Shown: piece after piece, positions 16,884 to 26,078 of the stretch
Layout of the letters: each line of letters begins with the position of its first letter
How positions within the stretch are numbered: position 1 is the stretch's first letter
Source: Haloarcula halophila
GTDB taxonomy: Archaea; Halobacteriota; Halobacteria; Halobacteriales; Haloarculaceae
DNA: 64,000 nucleotides
Assembly (NCBI RefSeq): GCF_029278565.1
Contig: NZ_CP119561.1
Coordinates: 299,409-363,408 of the forward strand
Direction: 5' to 3'
Notes under the pieces: generated by a model
The model's input: the letters and a program-made list of their open reading frames with translations, nothing else
What the model was told of the DNA's origin: nothing
The model's database searches: none
Made by a program: the position numbers and the translations under genes

Positions 16884-17929
16884 CGCTCTTATGTAGAATC
16901 GCGGAAAGCCCCGATAACGAGACACTCAACGATTGGCTCGGCGGATTCACCCGCTAGGTTGAGTGACCGAACGATGCCAAAGGTGTGAGCGGCCTGCTCC
17001 AAGCCCTGCTTGGACAGGCCGCGAAACTTCCGCAACCACGGCTGGACGAGCGAAAACAGGCACTCAGCCTGGTTAATATGAACGCCCTCGGGCGAAACAT
17101 ACCGCTCTTTGTGGACGACCGTTAGGTGGTCAAACTCCATCTGTCGGTATGCCTGGAGTCCGTCGGTCCAGACCTCTCCCAGCGGCTGTGAGAGGTCTTC
17201 AACCTCCTAAATCACCGGTTCAAGATCACCGCTGTAGTCGATGCCCAGTTGGCTGCGAATCACGCGAAGCGAGTCGCGGCACGCCGCGACGAGCGTCAGC
17301 TGATCACCGTGACGACCTCGCCAGCGTGATCGGCCTGTTTGGGACGAGCAGCCGCGTGAACGGCTGTTCCGCGGCGGCTCTTGGCCTTTGTAGCCCGAAC
17401 AAACCTCGCCGGATTCGTCGACTTGCGTCGGTCCATCGATGGTCTGGTCGAGTAGCTTCCAGACGACGGGGAAGCCGCGCTGAACTGCGGCTTCCACGTC
17501 TCGAATGGCTGTATAGACGGTTCTATAGGCTCGACCGAAGAACGGCGCGATCTGGTTGAGACTCAGTAACGTATCGGCGTACAGCGTGAACGCGAGAAGC
17601 ACCTCGCCGCAGGAGAGGTGCTTCTCGTGGAACGGGGTTCCGTAGGTGAAAACCGGCTTGAAATTGCAGTCACGGCACCAGGTTCGGTCGATACTCTCCC
17701 ACGTCACGATGCTCTGGTGGCCGCACCGTGGACAGGACGTATTCTCCCAGAATTCCTTGAGTCGCCGCTTGATACGGGCATCGAGCGGTTCTGTGTCGAT
17801 CTCGACGACGCCCAGCTCGATCAGCTCTCGAAACATCGCTCCGAACGCTGGCTGAGCAGAAACCATATCGCCACATTAGCGCCGGTTCAGTGTAACAATA
17901 CGGTCTTTCCGCAGCTTTGCATAAGAGCG
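16884..17929 (-). mobile_element. IS1595-like insertion sequence (defective)
   Basis: Inverted repeats bound the broken transposase. The left inner end CGCTCTTATGTAGAATCGCG (continuing to 16908) matches the right end read on the minus strand, CGCTCTTATGCAAAGCTGCG (17929 to 17905). The two share CGCTCTTATG and CGGAAAG, with several mismatches between. True outer ends may extend a few bases further. The right end abuts an arm of the TAACCAACA inverted repeat at 17937. The single encoded gene carries a nonsense codon, so the element is probably immobile on its own. Confidence 0.75.
16889..17866 (-). pseudogene. IS1595-type transposase interrupted by an in-frame TAG
   Basis: The first part (17866 to 17210) has an N-terminal zinc ribbon (TSCPRCGHQSIV, then WCRDCNFKPVFTYGTPFHEK) and the start of the DDE domain (IDGPTQVDESGEVCSGYKGQ). 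The frame then meets TAG at 17207-17209. It continues in the same frame (EVEDLSQPLGEVWTDGLQAY, then HKERYVSPEGVHINQAECLF) to a stop at 16889. The second part carries the catalytic Asp (WTDG) and an HxxxN...E-type segment of IS1595 transposases. The defect is one substitution, not a frameshift, so it differs in kind from the indels elsewhere in this window. Confidence 0.8.
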
Positions 17930-17936
17930 CTCAGTA

Positions 17937-17976
17937 TAACCAACAACTCTCCCGATATCTCGATAGTGTTGGTTAA
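17937..17976. repeat. Inverted repeat TAACCAACA-N21-TGTTGGTTA, left copy
   Basis: Arms TAACCAACA (17937-17945) and TGTTGGTTA (17967-17975) are perfectly complementary with a 21-bp spacer. The right arm overlaps the stop codon of the family-B polymerase gene. The same sequence pair occurs at 21547-21589, upstream of the first gene of this cassette. The spacers are unrelated in sequence but nearly equal in length, so the arms are what is conserved. Confidence 0.75.
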
Positions 17977-20142
17977 CTTCTTCCAATCTCGGTGAAGGCG
18001 GTCAAGTCCGTTTCCCGAGTTTCCGCGATCTCGCGTCGAACTTCTGTCCGATCCCAGCCAAGCGGTGCCAGCACACTCTCGACAGCTCTGACGAGTTGCG
18101 TCTCGTAGTACGACGCATCGTACGACTCTATCTCTTCGTGGGCCAACGCGACCCGCCCTCGAGAACTCTTCTCGTCGTCGACGACCACGTACTCGATATC
18201 CTGTCCTGGGTAGATGGCGAGGTCCTGGTCCCGAGCCCGCTTCAGCGCCGCCACGTTCTGTGTGTTCTGCGTGTACCCTTCCAGCGGCTTGGAGACACGA
18301 TTCCGTTCGACGAGCTGCTCAACCGGCACCGTTCCAGCGTGGAGGCATTTGATCGCGTCCTGGAGACAGTCGAGTACGGCGTCCGGAGATCGAGTCGCGT
18401 CGAGCCGTTCGAGACAGTCCCGCTGGACGTTCTCGATGAACGGCGGGGTCGAGCGCTGCCGGGCTTCGATGCCTCTGATCTTGAAGTCGTCGTCGCCGGC
18501 GACCTTGCCGAAGTACTTCGTCAGCGCGCCGGCGTCGCTCTCGCGCTGCGGCACGAACGCCACCCAGTCGTAGTGGGCCTCGTGTTCGAGCCGAATCTCG
18601 ACGCGTTCCGTGATCTCCGTCGCGAGCGTCCCGAGGTCCTCGCGGTCATCGTTGTCGATGTCGGGGTCCGGGGTCACCCAGATGGAGTCGACGATGCCGT
18701 GGACGACGCGCCAGCCGCCAGCTTCCAGTCGCTGTTTCGACGTCAGCAGAATCTCGCGAGCGAACGCGTTGATCGTTTCGTGGCACTCGATGCGGCCGAA
18801 CTTCGCGTTGCTGAACCCTTGATAGCCGAAGCAGGCGACGAGGATCCACTTCAGCGCTCCCGACCGCCCCTCAGTTCTGCCAGTCGGTCCTTGTCGGGGT
18901 CGTCCCGTTCCTTCTCGTGACGGATGGCCGCCTTGATCTCGTCGCGGGCGTCGATGATCGGCTGGAGGACGTCGACGAGGTAGCCCCGGTCGTCGCAGAT
19001 CGAGTACCCGAGGCCGGGGACGTCGTCGCGGTCGCTGTGGCAGTCACACCGGATGACGTCCGGCGATACGTTCCGGGTACAGATGATGTTCGGGTACAAC
19101 GAGGAGAAGTCGAGTTCATGGACGTTCTCGTGAAACCCGACCTCGGGCGCGAAAATGAAGCCGCCACGGTCGGCGTCGTGGAGCGTCCCCATCGGCTTGT
19201 AGAACTCGTGACGCCAGGAGTTCCATGGCACGAGGACGTCGCGGTCGTGGGCCTCGCAGATCTGGATCGCCGTGAGCACGTTCCCGATCGACGCCCACAC
19301 GAGCTCCTGAACGGGCTTGTTCGAGCGCGACACGAGGTCGAGGACGCCGTCGAGGTTGGTCTCCCCGTAGAAGAACGTGTTCGACTCGTCGATGATTGCC
19401 CGCCCGGGGACGTTGTACCGCGCCGGCGAGTGGCCGACGCGGCCGTAGCTCGAGTACGTCGACCGGCTCGCGAGCTGCTGGTAGTCGATGTCCGGCCACC
19501 GACTCAGCGAGAAGTCGTCGACGCCGGCAGCCGTCGCCATCTCGTACAGGGTCGGGACGATCTCGCTGGTTGAGCAGACCAGGACGTCCGGATCGTGCGC
19601 TTCGAGTGCCCCTTGGACGGCGGTCAGGATATCCGTCGGCGAGCCGGTGACGGTGTCGCCGCCGACGGACAGTTCCTCGTAGACGTCGTTGCTCGTTTCG
19701 GTCACCGGAACACTGAGCCGGAGCGTCGACAGTTCGCTCGCCGGCGTCGGATCGGCGCCGGTCTCCAGACAGTATCGGAACTCTCGCGAGAAGTCGACGT
19801 TGAAGCAGGCGAGATCCCCGACTGGATAGGCCGACAACTGGCGCGCTTGCCGGGCGGGTGGAGTGATGCGGTCGATGTGGGCGACGTCGACCGTGAGAAC
19901 GGCCTCCTCGTCTCGTCGAAAGCCCGGCCGTCGCGTAACCATCTCGGTCGCGACGACGTCCGGGTGCTGGTCGTACACCGACTCGAGTGTCGTGAGGTCG
20001 AGGTCGGCATCAGGGTCGCGACCGGCCACGTAGAAGCGTGGGGTGTAGTCATCGCGCTCGGTCGCGACGGCGCCGTCGGCGGTTGCCTCCCACTCAGGAC
20101 GCGGCCGTCGTCCAGAAAGTCGATACTGAACGGCATCGTCAC
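17973..20142 (-). pseudogene. Family-B DNA polymerase-like protein, probably catalytically degenerate, frameshifted twice
   Basis: Joined across two breaks this gives a protein of about 720 aa. The likely start is GTG 20142, overlapping the upstream stop as GTGA; its product begins MTMPFSIDFLDDGRVL. The frame shifts near 20095 (GTCCTGAGTGG, where CTGGAG would restore VLEWEATADG) and near 18867-18870 (a run of four G where five restore LRGRSGALKW). Motif A is intact (ELDFSSLYPNIIC). Motif B is GALKWILVACFGYQGFSNAK. Motif C reads HGIVDSIWV, so the first Asp of the usual DTDS is replaced. The exonuclease I motif reads NVDFSREF, lacking the DxE. It probably retains template binding but weak or no catalysis. 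It forms an operon with the two genes upstream. Confidence 0.8.
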
Positions 20143-20444
20143 GGGTTCGCGTCCGGTGGGGCACTCTCCTGGTCATCGCGTGCTGCGACCGCGGCTTCGA
20201 GCTCCTCGAGGCGCTCTTCGTGGTCGTCGAGGCGCTCCTCCTGTTCGAGATCGATGCTGAGCAGCGCCGGCAGCAGCGGGTTCTGGTGGTTCAACAGCCC
20301 GCTCGCGTCGGCGTGCTTGCGGGCGTACTCGAACAGCCGGTCGAAACGTGGTTGGTCGCGACGCCGCAGTGCCCGGCGGAACTCCGCCCAGCGCTCTTCG
20401 ATGGCCCGGAGCGTATCCCGGTACGTCGGGTTCGTGCGCCCCAT
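20139..20444 (-). CDS. Small coiled-coil protein of the polymerase cassette
   Basis: The protein has about 101 residues from ATG 20444 (MGRTNPTYRDTLRAIEERW), 3 bp after the RecA-like gene's stop codon; an ATG at 20477 in the same frame would overlap that gene and looks less likely. The N-terminal half is helical and basic (RALRRRDQPRFDRLFEYARK). The C-terminal half is a heptad-like coiled coil (EERLDDHEERLEELEAAVAA). It contains no enzyme motif. Its stop overlaps the GTG of the polymerase gene. A small helical protein between a RecA-like protein and a polymerase suggests a bridging subunit, by analogy with the ImuA/ImuB arrangement in bacteria. This is inference from context. Confidence 0.7.
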   Translation of the reverse strand: MGRTNPTYRDTLRAIEERWAEFRRALRRRDQPRFDRLFEYARKHADASGLLNHQNPLLPALLSIDLEQEERLDDHEERLEELEAAVAARDDQESAPPDANP

Positions 20445-20446
20445 CG

Positions 20447-21391
20447 CTATCGGCCTCCTGTCCCGGTCGCCGTCCACGCATCAAGCAAGGGGTCCGTGGT
20501 GGTCGCCACCGTCTCACCGTCAGCGGTGACGCCCGTTCCGACGCCTTCCGGAGTCGGCGTCGACGGCGCCGGCGTCGTCGGTTCCACGCCGACCTGCGTG
20601 GCGCGTGCCGCGAGCAGCTGCCGCCAGTACGCGAACGTCGTCTGGTAGTACGCGCCGTCGTCGACGGGATAGACGAGCGTCTCGAAGTCCTCGCCGACGA
20701 CCCGTGGCCCCATCCGGGTTTGCTCACACTCCAGGTGGTGGTCGGCGACCGTCGCGATCGATTCGGTGAATTCGTTTCGTTCGTTTCGCGTAACGAGCAC
20801 CGGGATGTCGTACCCCTCGGCGTAGGTCGCTAACCGGGCAAGGACGCGGGCTTGGAGGGTTTTCGCGTGGGTCTCGCCAAGGGTATCTTCGGCGCGGTAC
20901 TGGGCATCGACGGCCGGCGCGACGATGAGGGCGGGTGTGTGGGGCGACGTGTCCTCGTCACGACTCGGTTCCCCTCGACCGGCCGCCCTGGCGTCGGTGG
21001 TGGACATCTGGATCGACTTGTTCACTGCCGTCGGGAGATCACAGACGGCGCCGTAGTGCTGGTAGGCAGTGAATCCGCGTGCGACGTGGATTCGGTTGAG
21101 CAACCGTTGACTGGGCGCGATCTGAGCGAGTGTCGTCGTCGTCGCGTGGCCGTTTGCGTCGACCCAGAAGGCGGGTCCGTCGTGCAGGAGGAGATGGTCG
21201 AGCACGAGCGAGTGCAGGATCGGGACGCCGCGGCCTCCCTCGACGTCGAGCAGGGTGATGCCGTCGCCGAGTGACGGCAACAACATCCCGTCCGTAGCCG
21301 GATCGGCCTGGTCAGCGAGGGACCGATTGCGGTCAGCTCCCCGAGTTGGCTGGTCCACCGCCAATCGGTTCGACGTTGAGTGTTCTCCCAT
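20447..21391 (-). CDS. RecA/RadA-like protein with a degenerate P-loop
   Basis: The 314-aa protein has the overall layout of a RadA/RecA core: GITLLDVEGGRGVPILHSLV where a Walker A motif would lie, PAFWVDANGHATTT after it, and PALIVAPAVDAQYRAEDT where Walker B and the following loop would be. A segment typical of RadA paralogues follows (KTLQARVLARLATYAEGYDI, VLVTRNERNEF). The GxxxxGKT of Walker A is not present, so ATP hydrolysis is doubtful. It is the first gene of the cassette with a small coiled-coil protein and a family-B polymerase. By analogy with ImuA it may link a polymerase to the recombinase filament. The RecA relationship is my reading of the pattern and needs a profile search. 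Confidence 0.6.
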   Translation of the reverse strand: MGEHSTSNRLAVDQPTRGADRNRSLADQADPATDGMLLPSLGDGITLLDVEGGRGVPILHSLVLDHLLLHDGPAFWVDANGHATTTTLAQIAPSQRLLNRIHVARGFTAYQHYGAVCDLPTAVNKSIQMSTTDARAAGRGEPSRDEDTSPHTPALIVAPAVDAQYRAEDTLGETHAKTLQARVLARLATYAEGYDIPVLVTRNERNEFTESIATVADHHLECEQTRMGPRVVGEDFETLVYPVDDGAYYQTTFAYWRQLLAARATQVGVEPTTPAPSTPTPEGVGTGVTADGETVATTTDPLLDAWTATGTGGR

Positions 21392-21546
21392 ACTCGACTA
21401 GTTGTCTACGTTCCCGATAAGCCGCGGCGTGTCGCTTCCGCGTTTCAGGAAACTCGATGTGATCCCCTCCAATCCCGGTACAGTCCCGAGTTGTCTCCGT
21501 TTGGATCCTATTTCCGAGAATAGTTCCTGAATCGAGCGTACTTCGT

Positions 21547-21589
21547 GTTAACCAACACCCGGCCGTATTGACAGCGGTGTGTTGGTTAA
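21547..21589. repeat. Inverted repeat TAACCAACA-N22-TGTTGGTTA, right copy
   Basis: GTTAACCAACAC (21547-21558) faces GTGTTGGTTAA (21579-21589). This is the same pair of arms as at 17937-17976, with a slightly longer perfect match. It lies about 160 bp upstream of the RecA-like gene and about 75 bp upstream of the divergent gene at 21664. It is well placed as an operator for both. Confidence 0.75.
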
Positions 21590-21663
21590 ACCTACCTAGC
21601 TGCAGTCTCGAGCCTGACTGCTCGGAATGTTAATGCTCAACGCCACGTTGGAAGAGGTGCTCT

Positions 21664-22254
21664 ATGAGCTATCCACGAACCCACGTCGACCACCGAAACC
21701 CCGACCACCACGAGTCGATGCACCCAACTCGAAATATCGTGAACGCCCACGTTGTTGCCGGGGAATTCCTCACTTCGCGGTACCACGAGGCGCTTCAAAC
21801 TGTTCTCCATCCCCTCGGCGAGTCTTTGGACACCAAAGACCAACATGCGCTCAACGACCTTGGCATCGTCCATGCTACTGGTTCCTTGAACGAGCTATCC
21901 CCGATCGTTCGCACATACGTCAAACTCGATGAGTATTGGACACGCACCCATCGTACTGCGCTCAACGAACTATTCGCTGATCGACGTGCTCACGTCCTGA
22001 GTTGCTGTACACGGTTCCTTTCTGAATTCTCTCGACACACACTCGAAGTCGAATCTGGCCGTTCCGGAACTGCGCTGGATAGTACCCTTGCCCCATTCCT
22101 GGAAAGCGGGTTTCTCTCACACACAGATGATGAGAAAACGCCTTATTCTGTTGATGAACACCACGCACTGTATCGACCGACTGAACGGCTCTTCGACGCA
22201 CTTCTTGACCAAGCACCTGTTCTCTGTGGTCTTCTGCCACCGACCGAGCTCTAA
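21664..22254 (+). CDS. Hypothetical haloarchaeal protein, 196 aa
   Basis: I do not recognise this protein. It is soluble, moderately acidic and rich in histidine near the N-terminus (HVDHRNPDHHESMHPTRN). A predicted helical core follows (LNDLGIVHATGSLNELSPIV, LNELFADRRAHVLSCCTRFL). A Shine-Dalgarno-like GAGGTG lies 6 nt before ATG 21664, supporting this start. It diverges from the polymerase cassette, sharing the 270-bp control region that contains the TAACCAACA inverted repeat, so the two may be co-regulated. No enzyme motif is visible. Confidence 0.6.
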   Translation: MSYPRTHVDHRNPDHHESMHPTRNIVNAHVVAGEFLTSRYHEALQTVLHPLGESLDTKDQHALNDLGIVHATGSLNELSPIVRTYVKLDEYWTRTHRTALNELFADRRAHVLSCCTRFLSEFSRHTLEVESGRSGTALDSTLAPFLESGFLSHTDDEKTPYSVDEHHALYRPTERLFDALLDQAPVLCGLLPPTEL

Positions 22255-22357
22255 TCGCACGATTCAGAGGCTTTTCGGCTCTGTAGAAATCCTCTTGGCC
22301 ACATACCAATAGCCGGTACGTAAGCTTGCGAGTCTTACACACACGAAGGGGAAGGAT

Positions 22358-22954
22358 TCAACCGTCCTTTTCTATCGGAAGAACCCGCCCATCCTCCGTA
22401 ACACGGAGATTTTCAAACTCTAAAGCCGTATTCAACTTCTCTACCACTTCTTGATGCTTCTTCTGCTCGCCGATATACTGCTTAGGATCCGCGGCCTTCT
22501 GAACAATCTGCACAACATATCGGTAATCCTCGCTGTTCAACTCTTGCAACTTCTCTTTAGCAATATAAACGCGATTACTATGGCCCTCAGCCTTACTCCG
22601 CAACGGATCATCATGGCTTAAATTGTACCTCATTTCATCCGCGTCAAATCCAACTATCTCGAAGAAATCAGCTATCTCATCCGTACTACGTCCGTCAGCG
22701 ATAACCTCTGCCAGTTCATCCAGCACCTCGTCACTGAACTGCTTCTTTTCCTTCAACTCCTCCAACCACTCTCCGCCTGCCAGATTCATTTCCTCTACTC
22801 TCTCTGACTCAGCGTATATACTCATCACCTCTTCCCACTTCGGCGTCCAGACATACTCATTCCCGTTACTATCCTGGAAGATGATATCCATCTTGATTCT
22901 GTTATCTGGGAATGTACCCACAGAATCTATCTTGTCGAAGAACACCCGTTTCAT
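22358..22954 (-). CDS. Hypothetical protein, about 198 aa
   Basis: The start is placed at ATG 22954 (MKRVFFDKIDSVGTF). The longer frame to 23071 adds 39 residues of poor character, and AT-rich TATA-like sequence lies about 26-32 bp upstream of 22954. The gene is clearly lower in GC than its neighbours. The protein is highly charged and helical (WLEELKEKKQFSDEVLDELA). It ends in a segment (VVEKLNTALEFENLRVTEDG) that recalls the N-terminal part of abortive-infection AbiJ-like proteins; this resemblance is weak. The base composition suggests recent acquisition. Confidence 0.55.
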   Translation of the reverse strand: MKRVFFDKIDSVGTFPDNRIKMDIIFQDSNGNEYVWTPKWEEVMSIYAESERVEEMNLAGGEWLEELKEKKQFSDEVLDELAEVIADGRSTDEIADFFEIVGFDADEMRYNLSHDDPLRSKAEGHSNRVYIAKEKLQELNSEDYRYVVQIVQKAADPKQYIGEQKKHQEVVEKLNTALEFENLRVTEDGRVLPIEKDG

Positions 22955-23164
22955 GCTTACACCAATCGGATGTAATGGTGAAATAGTTTTGTAGGTTGTC
23001 AGTAGAGAAGTACCGTTTATCTGTTTTCCATAGACGCCTCCTCTGTTGTATAGAACCTCTGTACTTGCCAATCATCCCAAATCTACCATCAAACGAAGGG
23101 GCCTCAGAACCAGCCCTTCACATTTTCAAATACGTTGAAGACTCTCCCAGTTGGATCAGGATGT

Positions 23165-23853
23165 ATGTGTGGTCGAAACTCGCTTTTCATCGATCGGGCC
23201 GACCTCGAGGCCCGTTTCGATGCGGAGGTCGTCGCTGACGGCGGGTATACACCCCAATACAACATCGCGCCAGGTGAGGACCTCTACATCATCACGAACG
23301 AGGCCTCCGACGAGATCGACGCCTACCACTGGGGGCTGATTCCGTTCTGGGCGGATGAGCACGAGGAGGGCATCATCAACGCTCGCTCCGAGACTGCCGG
23401 CGAGAAACGCGTCTTCGAGCGGGCGTGGGAATCACGTCCCTGTCTTGTCCTCTCGTCGGGGTTCTACGAGTGGAAATCACCGAACGGCGGGTCGAAACAA
23501 CCCTACCGGATTCACCGGGAGGACGACCCCGCGTTTGCGATGGCCGGGCTCTGGGACGTCTGGGAGGGCGACGACGAGACGATTTCGTGCGTGACAATTC
23601 TCACAACGGAGCCGAACGACCTGATGAACTCAATCCACGACCGGATGCCGCTCGTCCTTCCACAGGACGCGGAATCTGACTGGCTCGCCGCAGATCCGGA
23701 CACCCGCAAAGAACTGTGCCAGCCGTATCCGAAGGACGATCTGACGCTTACGAGATCTCGACGCGAGTTAACAACCCCGGCAACGACGATCCCCAGGTCA
23801 TCGAGCCGCTGGACCACGAGCAATCAGGCCTCGGCGAGTTCAGTTCGGGATAG
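23165..23853 (+). pseudogene. SRAP-domain protein (HMCES/YedK family), frameshifted near the 3' end
   Basis: SRAP proteins crosslink to abasic sites in single-stranded DNA through Cys2. Translation from ATG 23165 gives MCGRNSLFID with that Cys2. Other family features are present: NIAPGEDLYI, AYHWGLIPFWAD, IINARSETAGEKRVF, CLVLSSGFYEWK and the conserved histidine in IHDRMPLVLP. After CTG at 23741-23743 the frame is lost. Restoring CTGGAC gives DLDAYEISTRVNNPGND and a normal C-terminus ending at TAG 23851-23853 (about 229 aa). The uncorrected frame runs to 23857 with unrelated sequence. I think this is a one-base deletion or sequencing error. A longer in-frame start at 23135 would bury the essential Cys2. 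Confidence 0.85.
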
Positions 23854-23868
23854 TTGACGGCGTAACGG

Positions 23869-24895
23869 TCACTGCATCGGCGACGCCGCTGCCGAATCGA
23901 CGAGCGAGTACTCTCGGTCTCGACTCGTCCCTTCCGCCTCGAGGAGGTTGTACTGCTCCATCTTCGAGAGGTACGTGCGGATAGTCCGCTTCGTCCGCGG
24001 ATCATCGACGTCCTCGGTATAGCGCTCGTGAATTTCGCTCGGCCCGACCGGGCCGTGCTCGCGAACGACGTCGTAGACGACGCGCTGGTGCGGCGTGAGC
24101 GAGTCGAGGCTCTTCTGCTTGATCTGGGCCCGAGCATCCTCGGCGGCGTCCAGGAGAATGTCGTCGGTGATACGCTCGTGATTCTCGCGATCTGCCTTGC
24201 CGGCGGCCGTTCGAAGGATGCCGATTGCGAGGCGGGCGTCGCCGGCGGCCGCGTCGGCCATCCGGTAGAGCTGGTCGTCGGTGATGACGTCCTCGTCGAG
24301 CCCCCACTTTGCCCGAGCACTCAGGATGTCGTACAGCTGCTCGTCGTGGTACTTGTCCATCCGGACGTGCTCGCTGGAGCGCAGTCGGCTCACGAGGCGG
24401 TCGTCGACGCGGCTGAACAGCTCCTCTTCCTTGTTCGCGATGCAGATGATTGCGAACTGCGGGAGGCTGTGGAGGTCGTAGATGACGCTGGGGTCTTCGA
24501 GCTGGTCGACCTCGTCGAGGATGACGACGGTTCGCGGGCCGTCGTGCTGCTGGAGGCGATCAACAAGTTCGTCGTGCGGCGTCGACTGCCGGTGGATGTC
24601 GATGGTCGCGCCGAGGTCGTCGAGAATCTGGTAGAGCGTCCGAAATCGGGTGTAGTTACGCCAGCAGTTGACGTAGATGGCCTCGACGTCGAGGACCTCC
24701 TCGCGCAGTCGTTCCGTGACGAACTTCGAGATACACGTCTTCCCCGTTCCGCTGGGTCCGGTGACGATAGCGGTGTCGGCGGGTTCTCCGTTCGTGATGG
24801 GCTCGAGGACGCTAGAGGTGGTTAACTTCCGCGTCGCGATGCTCAACTTCCCGAGGGACGAATCCGGCGCGGAGAACGCGAGCATCGCGGATCAT
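23869..24895 (-). pseudogene. Second Orc1/Cdc6 family protein, frameshifted near the 5' end
   Basis: The body is a short Orc1/Cdc6: Walker A VTGPSGTGKTCISKF, Walker B TVVILDEVDQLED, sensor 1 FAIICIANKEEEL, sensor 2 DARLAIGILRTAAG, and a C-terminal winged helix (LTPHQRVVYDVVREHGPVGP). The normal N-terminus begins at ATG 24895 in another frame (MIRDARVLRAGFVPREVEHR, then DAEVNHL and a stop). The frames would join near 24815 if a CT dinucleotide were restored (NHLSSVLEPITNG), giving about 343 aa. No ORB-like repeats like those at 2.9-3.2 kb are seen here, so this copy may act at another origin or be a non-replicative paralogue. Confidence 0.82.
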
Positions 24896-24945
24896 CGTTG
24901 CTTGATAGACTGGTTTTGCCCTAACCGTAAAAGCGTGACCGGGTT

Positions 24946-25036
24946 GTTTCCGGAAACCCCTATTCGGTGTTCATTATAAAACACAACCCTACGCAGTGAC
25001 GCGATTCTTTTGTGGAAGTAGTATATTTCCGGAATA
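24946..25036. promoter_or_regulatory. Two TTCCGGAA palindromes upstream of the second orc1
   Basis: GTTTCCGGAAAC (24946-24957) is a perfect 12-bp palindrome followed by CCCC. A second copy of the core lies in TATTTCCGGAATA (25024-25036). The first resembles the TTTCC/GGAAAC core of haloarchaeal origin boxes followed by a C or G run. They could be Orc1 autoregulatory sites, but the pair is about 78 bp apart and no further copies are visible. Confidence 0.4.
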
Positions 25037-25076
25037 CTTGAGACCCCGTTAACTGAGTCAGATTGTTCGAAGTCAG

Positions 25077-25301
25077 CTATTTAATTGGGGGACGGATAGC
25101 TCGCCATCGAACATCAACCGTTTCTCCTGATTCGAGCTGGATTCGATAGAGTCGTGAATCCCGTGAATCTCCTGTTTCCTTGCCGGCGTCGTCCGAGAAG
25201 ATATTCACAATTACGCCGTGTTCTCCGTGATATTGGTGGTCTGGATCGGTTTCGTCGGGGATATCTATTCGGACCCGATCCCCTTTGCTTGTATTTTCCA
25301 T
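25077..25301 (-). CDS. Small SH3/KOW-like haloarchaeal protein
   Basis: The 74-residue protein from ATG 25301 (MENTSKGDRVRIDIPDETDP) has the pattern GDRVRIDIPDETDPDHQYHG, then HGVIVNIFSDDAGKETGD and LYRIQLESGETVDVRWRAIR. This is a compact beta-barrel pattern seen in a small haloarchaeal family of unknown function (DUF8139-like). It may bind nucleic acid or serve as a protein-interaction domain. A longer frame starts at 25328. It is divergent from the BREX operon and could be part of its boundary. Confidence 0.6.
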   Translation of the reverse strand: MENTSKGDRVRIDIPDETDPDHQYHGEHGVIVNIFSDDAGKETGDSRDSRLYRIQLESGETVDVRWRAIRPPIK

Positions 25302-25412
25302 AGTGTATCGGTGGTATCTTGGACTCATCCCCGCTCGGCGATTAAACTCCTACGGAAACCAAGAGTAACCAGAGACGCTGGTTCTAAACCCTCCCCTATT
25401 GTGAGTGCACAT

Positions 25413-26069
25413 ATGACCCCTGCTGACGTCGCTGACGTGTTCGCCTCGACCAGAGAAACGCTTGAGAAAGCAGGTATGGCCGATGACTTCTTTCTGGATC
25501 TTGTCGCTTCCCGCCTTATAGTAGAACGGGTCGGTGAATCGAGTAATCAGGATTGGTGGGAGTCACGGGTTCTGTCTGGGACTGGTCGCACCCGGCTGTC
25601 TGAAGTAACCCCAAAAACACGGCTGAAATCCCGAATCACTCTCGCATTGAAAGTCGGCCGCAAAGCAGAATCGGATCGAGTTGCTGATGACTCAATCTCG
25701 CTTTTCTCCTTTGGGCCCCAGATAGAATCACGCCTTACCGCTGCAATCGAGGAACTGGAGAGCAACGACGAACTGACGTTTGAAGCACTCGAAGACCTGT
25801 CGGTCCAGCCGCTGGAAGAGGGCTGGACAGACAGTATTATTACCGCAACTGCGTCGAATATCTCCAGTTCAGACACCACTGAGCCTCAGCAGAATCCAGG
25901 GACGGGTGAATCATATCTGGTTGGCGAGAGAAGTTATACGCAAGATGAGATTGAGCCCGACAAATGGAGAATCCTCACCACTCTCCTCCGGGGCTACGGG
26001 CAGTGCACCGACCAGCTTCAGGTGCCGTACTACACCCTTGAGTCAGAACTTAAATCAGAGAACGCGTGA
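25413..26069 (+). CDS. brxE: BrxE-like protein, first gene of the BREX operon
   Basis: Residues 20-110 follow the BrxE pattern: DFFLDLVASRLIVERVGE, NQDWWESRVLSGTGRTRLSE and a helical stretch leading to SLFSFGPQIESRLTAAIEEL. In known BrxE proteins this corresponds to L-R-L-x-V...WW...FLS...Y-H-L-F-R-L. BrxE is a small BREX protein of unknown biochemical role, first described in type 6 systems. I chose ATG 25413 because residues encoded upstream of it (to 25218) are not conserved-looking and lie over the divergent small gene. The gene ends 9 bp before brxA and is on the same strand, so it belongs to the operon. Confidence 0.65.
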   Translation: MTPADVADVFASTRETLEKAGMADDFFLDLVASRLIVERVGESSNQDWWESRVLSGTGRTRLSEVTPKTRLKSRITLALKVGRKAESDRVADDSISLFSFGPQIESRLTAAIEELESNDELTFEALEDLSVQPLEEGWTDSIITATASNISSSDTTEPQQNPGTGESYLVGERSYTQDEIEPDKWRILTTLLRGYGQCTDQLQVPYYTLESELKSENA

Positions 26070-26078
26070 TGAGTTCGT

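Noticed and set aside
17937..21589. The polymerase cassette as a classical transposon with terminal inverted repeats
   Set aside because: There is no transposase or integrase between the repeats, each end itself is an inverted repeat, and no target duplication is visible. An operator role is at least as likely.
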